The notes: generated by a model not told the origin, from the sequence alone. Counted from the stretch's first letter, positions 9,460 through 17,598 are shown. The stretch is 64,000 nt of DNA from VRUE01 sp963728045 (GCA_963728045.1 CAVSIE010000002.1:1-64000); one strand, 5' to 3'. Made by a program: numbers and translations.

Positions 9460-9966
9460 ATGAAGTACGCGGAGTGTCCGACGGTGACGGTGTCGGCCGA
9501 CGTCGAGGCGTCGCCAGCCGTGGTGTGGGGGCTGGTGTCGGACATCGGCTTGTCGTCGCGGTTCTCGACGGAGGTGAGCGGCGCCGAGTGGATCGACGGG
9601 GCGACGGGGCCGGCGCTGGAGGCTCGCTTCGTCGGGCACAGCGCGCACGACGCGATCGGCGAGTGGTCGACGACGTGCATCGTCACCGGGTTCGAGCCGG
9701 AGCGGTTGTTCGAGTGGAGCGTCATCGGTCGCGACGGCGACGTGTCGTCGATCTGGCGGTACACGATCACCGGTGACGGCGATGGACGCGCCCGCCTCGA
9801 CTACTGGTTCCAGATGGGCCCGGGTCGGGGCGGCCTGAACTACGCCATCGAGGCGATGCCCGACAAGGAGGAGCGGATCGTCGCCCGCCGCTTGGAGGAG
9901 CACCGGGTGAACATGGTGCGGGTCGTGGACGGTGTGAAGGCGCTCGCCGAGGGAACCGCGGCGTGA
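9460..9966 (+). CDS. SRPBCC-family (polyketide cyclase/START-like) protein
   Basis: Intact 168-residue protein of the SRPBCC ligand-binding superfamily. VTVSADVEASPAVVWGLVSD is the usual first strand and helix, FEWSVIGRDGD and GRARLDYWFQMGPG are central strands, and the long C-terminal helix contains RRLEEHRVNMVRVVDGVKAL. Such proteins bind hydrophobic ligands; no catalytic residues can be assigned. Its stop codon overlaps the likely GTG start of the HxlR gene (GTGA), so the two are probably translationally coupled. Confidence 0.8.
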   Translation: MKYAECPTVTVSADVEASPAVVWGLVSDIGLSSRFSTEVSGAEWIDGATGPALEARFVGHSAHDAIGEWSTTCIVTGFEPERLFEWSVIGRDGDVSSIWRYTITGDGDGRARLDYWFQMGPGRGGLNYAIEAMPDKEERIVARRLEEHRVNMVRVVDGVKALAEGTAA

Positions 9967-10456
9967 GCGGCGGTCGAGCCCGTCGACTGGGCCACGCTGC
10001 CGCCACGGCCGTGCCCGGTGGCCGGGTCACTCGACCTGCTGGGTGATCGCTGGAGCATCCTCGTCGTTCGCGACGTGATGAACGGGGTGCGCCGCTTCGA
10101 CGACCTCGTGACCCGCCTCGCGGTGAGCCGGGCGACGCTCGCCGACCGCCTGCGGCGCCTGGTCACGGCAGGGATCCTCGTCCCGGCGCCCTACCAGACC
10201 GACGGCGGCCGGACCCGCGAGGAGTACCGGTTGACGGAGAAGGGTTGGGACCTGCGCAACGTGCTGATCGCCCTGCGCGAGTGGGGTGACCGGTACGTGC
10301 TCGGCGACGGGCGACACCCGGTTGCGCCTCGTCGATCGGGAGACGGGTCACGACGTGCGGCTGCGCCTCGTCGACGCCGAGACTGGCAAGGGGGTCGAGG
10401 CACGCCGGCTGGCGCACGTCACCGACCCCGCCGCGCGCCCGGGGCGCCGGCGATGA
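9963..10456 (+). CDS. HxlR-family winged-helix regulator, frameshifted
   Basis: Second HxlR-type regulator in this segment. CPVAGSLDLLGDRWSILVVR begins with the family's conserved Cys and leads into FDDLVTRLAVSRATLADRL. After RYVLGDGRHP the frame shifts near 10,318, and the C-terminal tail (LRLVDRETGHDVRLRLVDAE) reads in the next frame to a stop that overlaps the following gene by ATGA. The N-terminal frame has no ATG or GTG before 10,018; allowing one extra G near 9,970, the GTG at 9,963 overlapping the SRPBCC stop becomes the natural start. Likely a local regulator of the SRPBCC/LLM unit. Confidence 0.75.
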
Positions 10457-11525
10457 CGCTGCGGATCGGGTTGTCCGTCGACCCGTCGATGCCGCGCTTC
10501 CTCGACGTCGCCCGGCAGGCGGAGCGGATCGGCGTCGACTCGGTGTGGGTCGCCGAGTACTGGGCGTTCGACGCGTTCACCCCGCTGGCGGCGGTCGCCG
10601 CGGTGACCGAGCGGTTGCGTCTGGCGACGGGCATCGCCCAGCTCGGGGCGCGGACGCCGGCGATGCTGGCGATGACCGCCCAGGGCGTCCAGCCGGTGTC
10701 GGACGGCCGGTTGATCCTGGGGATCGGCACGAGCGGCCCGCAGGTGATGGAGGGCTGGCACGGCGTCCCGTTCGACCGACCGGTGCAGCGCACCCGGGAG
10801 ACGATCGAGATCGTGCGGATGATCACGGCCGGCGAGCGGCTCGTCCTACGACGGTACCGTGTACCAACTGCCGCTGCCCGACAGCGCCGGGCGGGCGATC
10901 CGTTCGCGGGCGCGAGGTGGCGCCGATCCCGATCTACGTCGCGTCGCTCGGCCCGGCGAACCTGGCGCTCACCGGCGAGCTGGCCGACGGGTGGATCGGC
11001 AACTCGTTCTTCACCGACAGCGCAGGCGGCGTTCTTCGATCCGATCGCCGCCGGTGCGGCCGGTGCCGGACGCAGCCTCGACGACATCGACCGGGTCGTG
11101 GCCGTGTCGCTGGAGCTCACCGCTGACGACCCGGCGGCGATCGAGGCGGCCGGCCGCCGTCATGCCGACGGGTACGCGTTCACGTTCGGGGCGATGGGCA
11201 CGGCGAGCAAGAACTTCTACAACGACGCCTTCGCCCGCCAGGGCTACGGCGACGACGTCGAAGCGGTCCGACAGCTGTGGGCCGCCGGCGACCGGGACTG
11301 CCGCCGCGGCACGGGTGCCGATCGAGATCGGCGTTCGGCACCAACCTCGTCGGACCGCCGGCGCTGATCAGGCAGCGGCTCGTCGACTACGAGCGCGCCG
11401 GCGTCACCACGCTGCGGATCAACCTCAACCGCCCGTTCGACCAGCTCGTCGCCGAGCTCGAGATCCTCCTCGACCTCGTCGCTCAAGCCGGCCGCGACAT
11501 CACGACGCAAGGAGCCACAACATGA
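10453..11525 (+). CDS. LLM-class F420-dependent oxidoreductase, at least four frameshifts
   Basis: Luciferase-like TIM-barrel oxidoreductase. MTLRIGLSVDPSMPRF starts it; VAEYWAFDAFTPLAAVAAVT and LRLATGIAQLGARTPAMLAM, then LILGIGTSGPQVMEGWHG, are characteristic of the F420-dependent group. Breaks occur near 10,845 (an extra G splits GERL from SYDGTVYQLPLP), 10,910, 11,030 (an extra G before AFFDPI) and 11,330. The last part (FGTNLVGPPALIRQRLVDYE) runs to 11,525. Combined about 350 residues. The start overlaps the HxlR stop, so it is in the same operon. Substrate unknown. Confidence 0.75.
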
Positions 11526-11653
11526 CGCCCATTGCGGTCGCGGCCACACAGGCCGTCGCTGGGCGCTCGCTCGCTGGCGCTCGCCTTTGCGCTCGTCGAC
11601 AGGGCCGCGCCGCCCATGATCGCGGCCGTGCTGGAACGCGGCAGCCGGCCTGA
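11522..11653 (+). CDS. Short unrecognised frame after the LLM gene
   Basis: The ATG overlaps the LLM stop codon (ATGA) and opens MTPIAVAATQAVAGRSLAGA, but the composition becomes Arg-rich after 18 codons. In the next frame the sequence continues as ALAFALVDRAAPPMIAAVLE, which looks more protein-like, so this may be a frameshifted remnant of a gene that was coupled to the LLM gene. No family is recognised. It lies in the 140 bases before the convergent LLM gene. Confidence 0.2.
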   Translation: MTPIAVAATQAVAGRSLAGARLCARRQGRAAHDRGRAGTRQPA

Positions 11654-11666
11654 GCCGGCGCCGTGC

Positions 11667-12526
11667 TCAGGCGTCGCGCAGCGCGTCGATCAGCGGGGCC
11701 ACCCGTTCCAGCTCGGCGAGCACCTCGTCACGCGGGCCCTGTGGCATCGACACCACGGCGCGTGTCAAGCCGGCCTCGGCGAGCGTGGTCAGCTTGGCCT
11801 CGTCCGGAGGGGCGTTGAACACGCCGAGCTCGATGGTCTGCGGGGTCGCGACCGATGTCGTCGCACGCCCGGCGCACCTCGTCCCACCCGCTCGTGAAGC
11901 TGCGCCCGCCGATCGGCATCCACCCGTCGCAGAACTCGGCGACGTCCTTGGCGGTCTTCGGGCCGGCGGCGCCGCCGAGCACGATCGGCGGGTGCGGCTG
12001 CTGCGCCGGCTTCGGCCACGCCCAGCTCGGCTCGATCGTCACGTGCTCGCCGTCGTAGGACGCCTCGTCCTCGGACCACAGCGCCTTCATCGCCAGGATC
12101 CGGTCGCGCAGGATCTCCCGACGATCGCCGTAGCGGGTGCCGTGCTGGGCCATCTCCTCACGGTTCCAGCCGTAGCCGATCCCGAAGATCATCCGCCCGC
12201 CCGACAGGCCGTCGACGCTGGCGACCTCCTTGGCGGTGTGGATCGGGTCGCGCTGGGCGACGAGGCAGATGCCGGTCGCCAGCTTGATCGTCGACGTCGC
12301 CGCGGCGCAGGCGCCGAGGGCGACGAACGGGTCGTAGGTGCGGGCGTAGTAGTCCGGCAGCGGCGGCGCGCCCTGCGTAGCCACCCCACGGAGAGCGGCG
12401 GCTGGTCGGGATGTGCGAGTGCTCGGGGAACCAGATCGACTCGAACCCGAGCGCTTCGGCGGTGGTGGCGAACTCGACCGGGTTCATCGTCTCGGCGGTC
12501 GGGAAGATGGCCGCGGCGATCTTCAT
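11667..12526 (-). CDS. LLM-class F420-dependent oxidoreductase (TIGR03619-like), frameshifted
   Basis: Third luciferase-like oxidoreductase. MKIAAAIFPTAETMNPVEFA and SIWFPEHSHIPTSR open the barrel. A shift near 12,390 moves to the frame with LPDYYARTYDPFVALGACAA, LATGICLVAQRDPIHTAKEV and FGIGYGWNREEMAQHG, the last being typical of the probable F420-dependent TIGR03619 subfamily. Another shift near 11,845 after DDIGRDP leads to a C-terminus ending in LIDALRDA at 11,667. Combined about 285 residues, normal for this group. It is the last recognisable gene of the left segment, and its start lies about 70 bases from the junction near 12,600. Confidence 0.75.
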
Positions 12527-13590
12527 CGCTCAGCCGATCCACGCCTTGACGGCGGCCAGGTCGTCGAGCGGCTTCGTCCCGGTCGGGTTGCCGGCTCGGT
12601 CCAGGCGAGCAGGCGCTCCAGCACCACCCGCGCCTCCACCTCCACCCCATGCCGAAAATCGATCTGCTTGCCGCTCATCCCGTGGCGGATAGCCCGCCAC
12701 AGGTTCTCCTCGATCTCGCGATCCTCGAGCGGTCGCCCCAACCCTTCGTAGCCGTGCTCGTCGTAGTCGAGCGCGGTCTGGGCGATGCAGGCCGCGATCA
12801 GCCCGGCCAGCGCCAGCGACTCCTCGCCGCGCGTCTGCGCGTCGCAGATCCGCACCTCAACCGTGCCGAAGGCGTGATGCGGACGGACGCTCCACCAGAG
12901 CTGGGTCGACTCGACCGCGCTCCCGGTGCGCTCCAGCATCCCAATGAACTCCGCGTAGCGGCGCCAGTCCTCGAACGAGCTCGGCACCCCGCAACGGGGG
13001 AAGGTGCGGGTGAAGATCTCGGTGCGCACGGAGTGCAGGCCGGTGTCGTGGTGGTCGAGAAAGGGCGAGTTGGCTGAGACCGCCAGCAGCATGGGCAGCA
13101 GCTCACGCAGCCAGTCGCAGACCGCGATCGCCCGGTCGGCGCCGCGCACGCCCATGTGCACGTGCATGCTCCAGGTGTTGTTTCGCTGCGCCACCCAGCC
13201 GAGTTCCTTGCGCAGGCGGTTGTAGTGGGGCGTGTCGATGATCCGCTGGTCCAGGTAGCTCGCCCAAGGGTGCGTGCCGGTCGCCCCCAGCGCCAGCGCC
13301 ATCCCCTCGGCCAGCGCGAAGAGGCGGGCGCGGCGCTCGCGCTGCAGGGCGACCGCCTCGGCGAAGCTCTCGGCGCGGCCGGAGCGGATCTCGATCTCGG
13401 AGGCGATCAGCTCGCCGGCGGCGGAGTCGGCGAGGACGTCGTCCTCTTGGCAGGCGGCGTAGACGTCCTCGAAGCGGTGCGCGAGCTCCAGCGTGGCTGG
13501 GTCGAGGAGCGCAAACTCCTCCTCGAGCCCGACCGTGAAGTCGGTCGAGGACTCGAATCTCTCGCGAGCGAGGTCGAGGTCGAGGGACAC
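12523..13590 (-). CDS. YbdK-type carboxylate-amine ligase (glutamate-cysteine ligase family), C-terminus cut by the junction
   Basis: ATP-dependent ligase of the GCS2/YbdK family. FTVGLEEEFALLDP near residue 20 is the ATP/metal Glu cluster; NTWSMHVHMGVRGADRAI and LWWSVRPHHAFGTVEVRICD are further family hallmarks. Normal sequence runs to LLAWTEPA at about 12,597, roughly residue 330. The remaining 25 residues are Arg/Ser/Pro-rich shadow sequence from the other segment, and the usual final 30 or so residues are missing. It is the last gene of a minus-strand run tsaD, glutaredoxin, rex, ybdK, which suggests a thiol or redox link. Whether it makes gamma-glutamylcysteine is not decided by sequence. 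Confidence 0.8.
   Translation of the reverse strand: MSLDLDLARERFESSTDFTVGLEEEFALLDPATLELAHRFEDVYAACQEDDVLADSAAGELIASEIEIRSGRAESFAEAVALQRERRARLFALAEGMALALGATGTHPWASYLDQRIIDTPHYNRLRKELGWVAQRNNTWSMHVHMGVRGADRAIAVCDWLRELLPMLLAVSANSPFLDHHDTGLHSVRTEIFTRTFPRCGVPSSFEDWRRYAEFIGMLERTGSAVESTQLWWSVRPHHAFGTVEVRICDAQTRGEESLALAGLIAACIAQTALDYDEHGYEGLGRPLEDREIEENLWRAIRHGMSGKQIDFRHGVEVEARVVLERLLAWTEPATRPGRSRSTTWPPSRRGSAER
12530..12597 (-). other. Orphan C-terminal coding fragment ending at the segment junction
   Basis: On the minus strand a frame reads NPTGTKPLDDLAAVKAWIG and stops at 12,530, four bases before the LLM start codon. The spacing suits the end of an upstream gene in the same operon. Its coding sense ends at about 12,597, where the carboxylate-amine ligase sequence begins in another frame. 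The fragment therefore belongs to the left segment and has lost its 5' part at the junction. Confidence 0.4.
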
Positions 13591-13594
13591 GAGC

Positions 13595-14266
13595 CTAGGC
13601 TAGGTAGAAGTAGAGCGCGTAGAGAAGGTCGACTGCCGGGCTCGAGGTATGCACGGTGACGTCCGGCGGCACCTGGAGCAGCTGCTCGGAGTAGTTGAAG
13701 ATGATCTTGACGCCGGCCTCGACGAGGCGGTCGGCGACGGTCTGGGCGGCTTCGGCGGGGACCGCGAGGACGCCGACGACGATCCCCTGCTCGCCGACGA
13801 TCGACTCCAGCTCGCCGAAGTCGCGCACGCGCAGGTTGCCGACCTGGTTGCCGACCACCGAGGGGTCGACGTCGAACATGGCGACGACCTGGAAGCCGTG
13901 GTCGGCGAAGATGTCGGAGCTGGCGATCGCCTGGCCGAGATGGCCGGCCCCGAAGAGGGCGATGTTGTGCTGGCCGGAGGTGCGGAGGATCTTGCGGATC
14001 TCCGCCACCAGCGAGTCGACGTTGTAGCCGACACCGCGCTTGCCGAACTTGCCGAAGCCGGAGAGGTCGCGCCGGATCTGGGTCGGGTTGATGTGCGTGT
14101 ATTCGGAAAGTTCCTGCGAAGAGATCGTCTCCCGCCCCATCTTGCGCGCCTGGGTGAGGACCTGGAGATAGCGGGAGAGCCGCGCCGCGACGCCCAGCGA
14201 GAGCCGCTCGCCGTCCATGGCGAGGCCGTCGACCGCTTCGCCGCCCCCAATCGTCTGCTCGATCAT
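13595..14266 (-). CDS. rex: Redox-sensing transcriptional repressor Rex
   Basis: NADH/NAD+-responsive repressor, 223 residues. The N-terminal winged helix is recognisable by LSRYLQVLTQARKMGRETIS, then THINPTQIRRDLSGFGKFGK. The Rossmann domain follows with NIALFGAGHLGQAIA (GxGxxG) and ends with domain-swap helix residues DLLYALYFYLA. ATG 14,266 gives a normal family length; the open frame upstream to 14,413 is Cys/Arg-rich and overlaps the glutaredoxin gene in another frame. It sits 22 bases after the glutaredoxin gene. No clear Rex operator (TTGTG-N6-CACAA type) was seen in the immediate promoters. Confidence 0.93.
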   Translation of the reverse strand: MIEQTIGGGEAVDGLAMDGERLSLGVAARLSRYLQVLTQARKMGRETISSQELSEYTHINPTQIRRDLSGFGKFGKRGVGYNVDSLVAEIRKILRTSGQHNIALFGAGHLGQAIASSDIFADHGFQVVAMFDVDPSVVGNQVGNLRVRDFGELESIVGEQGIVVGVLAVPAEAAQTVADRLVEAGVKIIFNYSEQLLQVPPDVTVHTSSPAVDLLYALYFYLA

Positions 14267-14288
14267 CGCCTGGCCACCGTCTCGGACC

Positions 14289-14537
14289 TCACGGCCCCAC
14301 AGTATCGAGCCTCGCCCGTAGCGCCGCCTCGTCGAGCAGCAGCTCGGAGACCACCTCGCCGTCGACCTCGACCACGGGAATGCGCTCCAGGTGGCGCCGC
14401 AACAGCAGATCATCGCTCTCGATGTCGACCTCGAGCAGCTCGAACCGGTAGCCGTCCCGGTGGAGGGCCACGATCGCCTCCATCGCCTCCTCGCAGAGGT
14501 GACAGCCGGGGCGCGAGTAGACGAGGACCTGGGTCAC
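14289..14537 (-). CDS. Glutaredoxin-like (DUF836) thiol-disulfide protein
   Basis: An 82-residue thioredoxin-fold protein. QVLVYSRPGCHLCEEAMEAI carries the CxxC redox pair (Cys-His-Leu-Cys), and LERIPVVEVDGEVV contains the cis-Pro loop. Length and motif fit the small glutaredoxin-like DUF836 group rather than classical GrxA. The GTG start overlaps the tsaD stop codon as GTGA, indicating translational coupling, and rex follows 22 bases downstream. Partner proteins are unknown. Confidence 0.85.
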   Translation of the reverse strand: MTQVLVYSRPGCHLCEEAMEAIVALHRDGYRFELLEVDIESDDLLLRRHLERIPVVEVDGEVVSELLLDEAALRARLDTVGP

Positions 14538-15550
14538 GCCGGCGTCGCCGCGGCCTCGCCCGTGGCAAAGGCGTCGTAGGCGAGGTAATCCGGGTAGGGA
14601 ATCCGCGGGGCGAAGCGTGCCGCGGATCCGATCATCGCGGCGTTGTCGGTACAGAGCTGGGGCGGGACCAGCTTCAGCTCGACGCCGCGGCGCTCGCAGA
14701 GGGCCGCGGTCGCCTCGCGCAGGGGGCCGTTGGCGGCGACACCGCCGCCGAGCGCGACCGCCCTCCACTCGCCGCTCTTCAGCGCCCGGTCGAGCTTGGC
14801 GGTGAGCTGGCCGACCGCCGCCGCTTGGAAGCTGGCGGCGAGGTCGGCGCGCCGCTCTTCCACCCCGGCCGGGCCGAGCTCACGGCACAGGTAGACAAGC
14901 GCCGTCTTCAAGCCGCTGAAGCTGAAGTCGAGGCCGGGGTCGCGGCTCATCGCCACCGGCAGCTCGAAGGCCTCGGGGTCACCGTCGGCGGCGAGCTTCT
15001 CCAGCGCCGGACCGCCGGGATAGCCGAGCCCAAGCAGGCGCGCGACCTTGTCGAAAGCCTCGCCGGCGGCGTCGTCGAGCGTCTGCCCGAGGATCTCGTG
15101 GCCGGAGTGGTCGCGAACGGCGGCGAGCAGCGTGTGGCCACCGCTGGCGACGAGACAGAGGAAGGGCGGCTCGAGCGGAGCGGGCTCGAGGAAGTTGGCG
15201 GCGACGTGGCCCTGCAGGTGATCGACCGGGATCAACGGCAGCCGCCGCGGGACAGCGAGCGCCTTGGCGCTGCTGACGCCGACAAGCAGGGCGCCGATCA
15301 GCCCGGGGCCGACCGTGACAGCGATGGCTTCGATGTCGTCGAGCGAGACCCCAGCCTGAGCGAGCGCGTCCTCGACCACGGGAACGACCAGCTCCAGGTG
15401 GTGGCGCGACGCGACCTCCGGCACCACACCACCAAAGCGAGCATGCGCCTCCGCCTGCGAGGAGATCGTGTTGGAGAGGATGTGCTGCCCATCCAGCACC
15501 GCCGCGCAGGTGTCGTCGCAAGACGTCTCGATAGCGAGGATCGCTTTCAC
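14534..15550 (-). CDS. tsaD: tRNA t6A37 threonylcarbamoyltransferase TsaD
   Basis: Catalytic ASKHA-fold subunit of the t6A37 tRNA-modification complex, transferring the threonylcarbamoyl group made by TsaC to A37 of ANN-decoding tRNAs. MKAILAIETSCDDTCAAVLD is the N-terminal phosphate motif. Metal-binding His residues are in HLQGHVAAN (usually HMEGH; the middle residues differ but both His are kept). VASGGHTLL and ALGGGVAANGPLRE are the sugar/phosphate loops. 338 residues, the normal length. It lies with tsaB and rimI, which are on the same strand upstream, and tsaE is about 2.4 kb away. Confidence 0.95.
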   Translation of the reverse strand: MKAILAIETSCDDTCAAVLDGQHILSNTISSQAEAHARFGGVVPEVASRHHLELVVPVVEDALAQAGVSLDDIEAIAVTVGPGLIGALLVGVSSAKALAVPRRLPLIPVDHLQGHVAANFLEPAPLEPPFLCLVASGGHTLLAAVRDHSGHEILGQTLDDAAGEAFDKVARLLGLGYPGGPALEKLAADGDPEAFELPVAMSRDPGLDFSFSGLKTALVYLCRELGPAGVEERRADLAASFQAAAVGQLTAKLDRALKSGEWRAVALGGGVAANGPLREATAALCERRGVELKLVPPQLCTDNAAMIGSAARFAPRIPYPDYLAYDAFATGEAAATPA

Positions 15551-15575
15551 GATCCCAACCGTACGCGAGGCTCGC

Positions 15576-15845
15576 TCAGAGCTGGGTGACGATCAGACCG
15601 GCCATGCCGCCGAAGCCGGCGACGATCGCGGCGGTCATCGCGACGAATCCGTGGACCATCGTGCGCTGCATCGCGTCGAGGCGCGCGTCCACCGCCTGGA
15701 AACGGGCATCCACAGCATCGAAGCGGACGTCCATACGGGCTTCCATGGCTATGAAGCGGGCATCGACGCGTCGTGCGAGCTCATCGACCTTGTGGTTGAG
15801 GTCGTCCATGCGATCGTCGGTCCAGCGCTCTCTCACAGCCTCCAT
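15576..15845 (-). CDS. Small coiled-coil membrane-anchored protein
   Basis: 89 residues, no recognised family. Residues 10-60 form a regular repeat of the type ARFxAxxARxDxRFDAV spaced at 7-residue intervals, a strong coiled coil with alternating Asp, Arg and Ala. Residues 64-88 are a hydrophobic segment (HGFVAMTAAIVAGFGGMAGL) that would anchor the C-terminus in the membrane. The architecture resembles the small DUF1640/CCDC90-like or LPS-like coiled-coil membrane proteins. It sits between rimI and tsaD on the same strand, with 25 bases to tsaD. Confidence 0.7.
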   Translation of the reverse strand: MEAVRERWTDDRMDDLNHKVDELARRVDARFIAMEARMDVRFDAVDARFQAVDARLDAMQRTMVHGFVAMTAAIVAGFGGMAGLIVTQL

Positions 15846-15916
15846 GATTCCAGATCATGAGACAGAACATTGCGCGGGTGGTACGCTGAACGTGCCAACT
15901 CTGTCAAGCCTTCAGC

Positions 15917-16387
15917 TCAATCCAGCCACATAATCAGGGCGTCCTCGCCGTTGTCTTGGTAGTAGCGAGGGCGGACGGCGGCGGAGCGGAAGCCGAGCTG
16001 CTCGTACATCGTGATCGCGGCGCGATTTGAGACGCGTACCTCGAGCGTGAAGGGCAGCTCCCTCCCCGCCTCGTCGACCAAATGCTCGATCAGGCGGCTG
16101 GCGATCTTGGCCCGGCGGCGCTCGGGCGCCACCGCGACGTTCATCAGGTGCCAGGCCTGGTCATAGCGGGAGCAGACCAGGTAGCCGACCAACTCGTCGT
16201 CGACGCTTGCCGCGAGGCAGATGCCCGAGGGCTTGGAGAGCTCGAGCACGAACATCGCCAGCGACCAGGGGGTCGGAAAGGAGCGGCGCTCGACCGAGAG
16301 GACCGAGGGTAGGTCGCTGTAGGTGAGCCGCCGCAGGGCCAGCCGCTGGGCTAGCTCGCTCTGCTCTCTAGACACCGTCTCGCTCAC
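15917..16387 (-). CDS. rimI: Ribosomal-protein-alanine N-acetyltransferase RimI-like (GNAT)
   Basis: GNAT-fold acetyltransferase. LRRLTYSDLPSVLSVERRSF, then TPWSLAMFVLEL, and the acetyl-CoA loop VAVAPERRRAKIASRLIEHL (Q/RxxGxG-like, here RRRAKI) are typical, with MYEQLGFRSAAVRPRYYQ at the C-terminus as in RimI. 156 residues. The start overlaps the end of tsaB by 20 bases, the usual tsaB-rimI arrangement. The true substrate could be ribosomal protein S18 or other N-termini. Confidence 0.88.
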   Translation of the reverse strand: MSETVSREQSELAQRLALRRLTYSDLPSVLSVERRSFPTPWSLAMFVLELSKPSGICLAASVDDELVGYLVCSRYDQAWHLMNVAVAPERRRAKIASRLIEHLVDEAGRELPFTLEVRVSNRAAITMYEQLGFRSAAVRPRYYQDNGEDALIMWLD

Positions 16388-16985
16388 GCCAACGCTCCGC
16401 GTCGGGGACCCTCAGGTAGATCGGTACGAGGCGGCCGGGGTCTCGCGCCCCATCGGCGGCAGCGAGGGCGCAGACGTGGCGCGCTGCGACCCGGTGCACG
16501 GGGTCGTCGTCTTCAGGCGTCTCGACACCGAGCTCATCGCGAAATCGTAGCGCTCCCGATCCGCCGGCCAGCGGGGCTTCGGGCAAGCCGGCGATGCGTT
16601 TCGCGAGGTCGCCCGGCGCCTCCACCAGCGGCCCCCAGAGCCGCTCCCCGGCGGCCGAATAGAGCGCCGCGAAGACCTCGCCGCGGCGGGCGTCGAGGAT
16701 AGCCAGGATGGGCGAGTCGCCGTCTGCCTCCACCAGCCCCCGCCCGATCGCGTCAAGCGTGCAGACGCCGCTCGCGGGCAGGCCGAGACCGGCGGAGAGC
16801 GCCCGCGCCGTGGCGACCCCTATCCGCAGCCCCGTGAAGGACCCCGGGCCGACCCCGACTGCGATCGAGTCGACCTCGTCCCATCCCCCGGCAGCCGCTG
16901 CGGCCCGCTCCACCTCGGCGAGCAGCGCGGTCGAGTGGCGGGGGCGGCCGCCGGCGTCGAGGCCGATCAACGACTCGTGCAGCAC
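16368..16985 (-). CDS. tsaB: t6A37 complex dimerisation subunit TsaB, start codon unresolved
   Basis: Non-catalytic ASKHA partner of TsaD. VGVGPGSFTGLRIGVATARA and LDARRGEVFAALYS are diagnostic. The GTG at 16,985 begins inside the domain. Upstream the same frame carries the expected first strand, PLVVGFDTATGDTAVCASRG, to about 17,050, and it remains open into the preceding gene, but no ATG, GTG or TTG is found there. Either a rare start codon is used or a base is missing near the 5' end. Without those 23 or so residues the phosphate-binding loop would be lost. It overlaps rimI by 20 bases. Confidence 0.88.
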   Translation of the reverse strand: MLHESLIGLDAGGRPRHSTALLAEVERAAAAAGGWDEVDSIAVGVGPGSFTGLRIGVATARALSAGLGLPASGVCTLDAIGRGLVEADGDSPILAILDARRGEVFAALYSAAGERLWGPLVEAPGDLAKRIAGLPEAPLAGGSGALRFRDELGVETPEDDDPVHRVAARHVCALAAADGARDPGRLVPIYLRVPDAERWRERDGV

Positions 16986-17067
16986 CTCGTCGCCGCGCGA
17001 TGCGCAGACCGCGGTGTCACCGGTCGCGGTGTCGAAGCCGACGACGAGCGGCGCGGGGCCGCCCGGC

Positions 17068-17442
17068 TCAGGCGCGGACTTGGAAGAAGAAGAGGCCGAC
17101 GCGCTTGCCCTCGACGAACCAGGTGACCTTGTGTTTGCCGGGGATGTTGGAGGTGATCTCGTTGACGTAGAGCGTCCCCTGGACCGCTTTCTGGCGGGGA
17201 GCGCAGATGTTCCGGCCGGACGGGAACCTGACGCAGATCGAGTAGAAGACTTCCCCGCGCACGCTCTTGAAGAAGGCGCCCTTTTTGCTCGACTTCGGGC
17301 ATTTGTGCGCCGGTTTCGCGTTCTGCGACGTACCGCAGCCGACGTAGTGCTGGAAGGCGGCAGCCTCGGCCGAGGCGGGCGCCGCGCAGGTCAGCAGCGC
17401 GGCTCCGAAGAGCACAGCGGTAAGCGTCTTCAGTCCCCTCAT
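17068..17442 (-). CDS. Secreted protein of unknown function
   Basis: 124 residues with a clear signal peptide: MRGLKTLTAVLFGAALLTCA, then an APASAEA cleavage region. The mature part has four Cys (VGCGTSQ, HKCPKSS, SICVRF, NICAPRQ), suggesting two disulfides, and a basic, beta-rich C-terminus ending HKVTWFVEGKRVGLFFFQV. No family is recognised. Its stop lies in the stretch where the tsaB start would be expected, so the two genes may be coupled. Confidence 0.7.
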   Translation of the reverse strand: MRGLKTLTAVLFGAALLTCAAPASAEAAAFQHYVGCGTSQNAKPAHKCPKSSKKGAFFKSVRGEVFYSICVRFPSGRNICAPRQKAVQGTLYVNEITSNIPGKHKVTWFVEGKRVGLFFFQVRA

Positions 17443-17598
17443 CCGGGATTCCCTCCAAATTGCGGTCGAGTTGCTGCGGCGATGCTACAGCGCGGGCATC
17501 TCCGGAACACGCTCAGTTGCAGGTCGATGCGCTCACGCGGCGTCGAGGCGCCGCCGCCTCCGAGTAGGCTGGCCTCCCGCCCCCGAAAGGAGCTTGAA

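Noticed and set aside
1..12590. Left segment as a decaying pseudogene island
   Set aside because: Substitution-type decay and independent in-frame stops are not seen; breaks are single-base and homology continues directly, which favours sequencing error, though this is not proven.
13649..15589. A 646-codon open frame on the plus strand
   Set aside because: Antisense to rex, glutaredoxin and tsaD, all clearly identified; long antisense frames are expected at this GC content.
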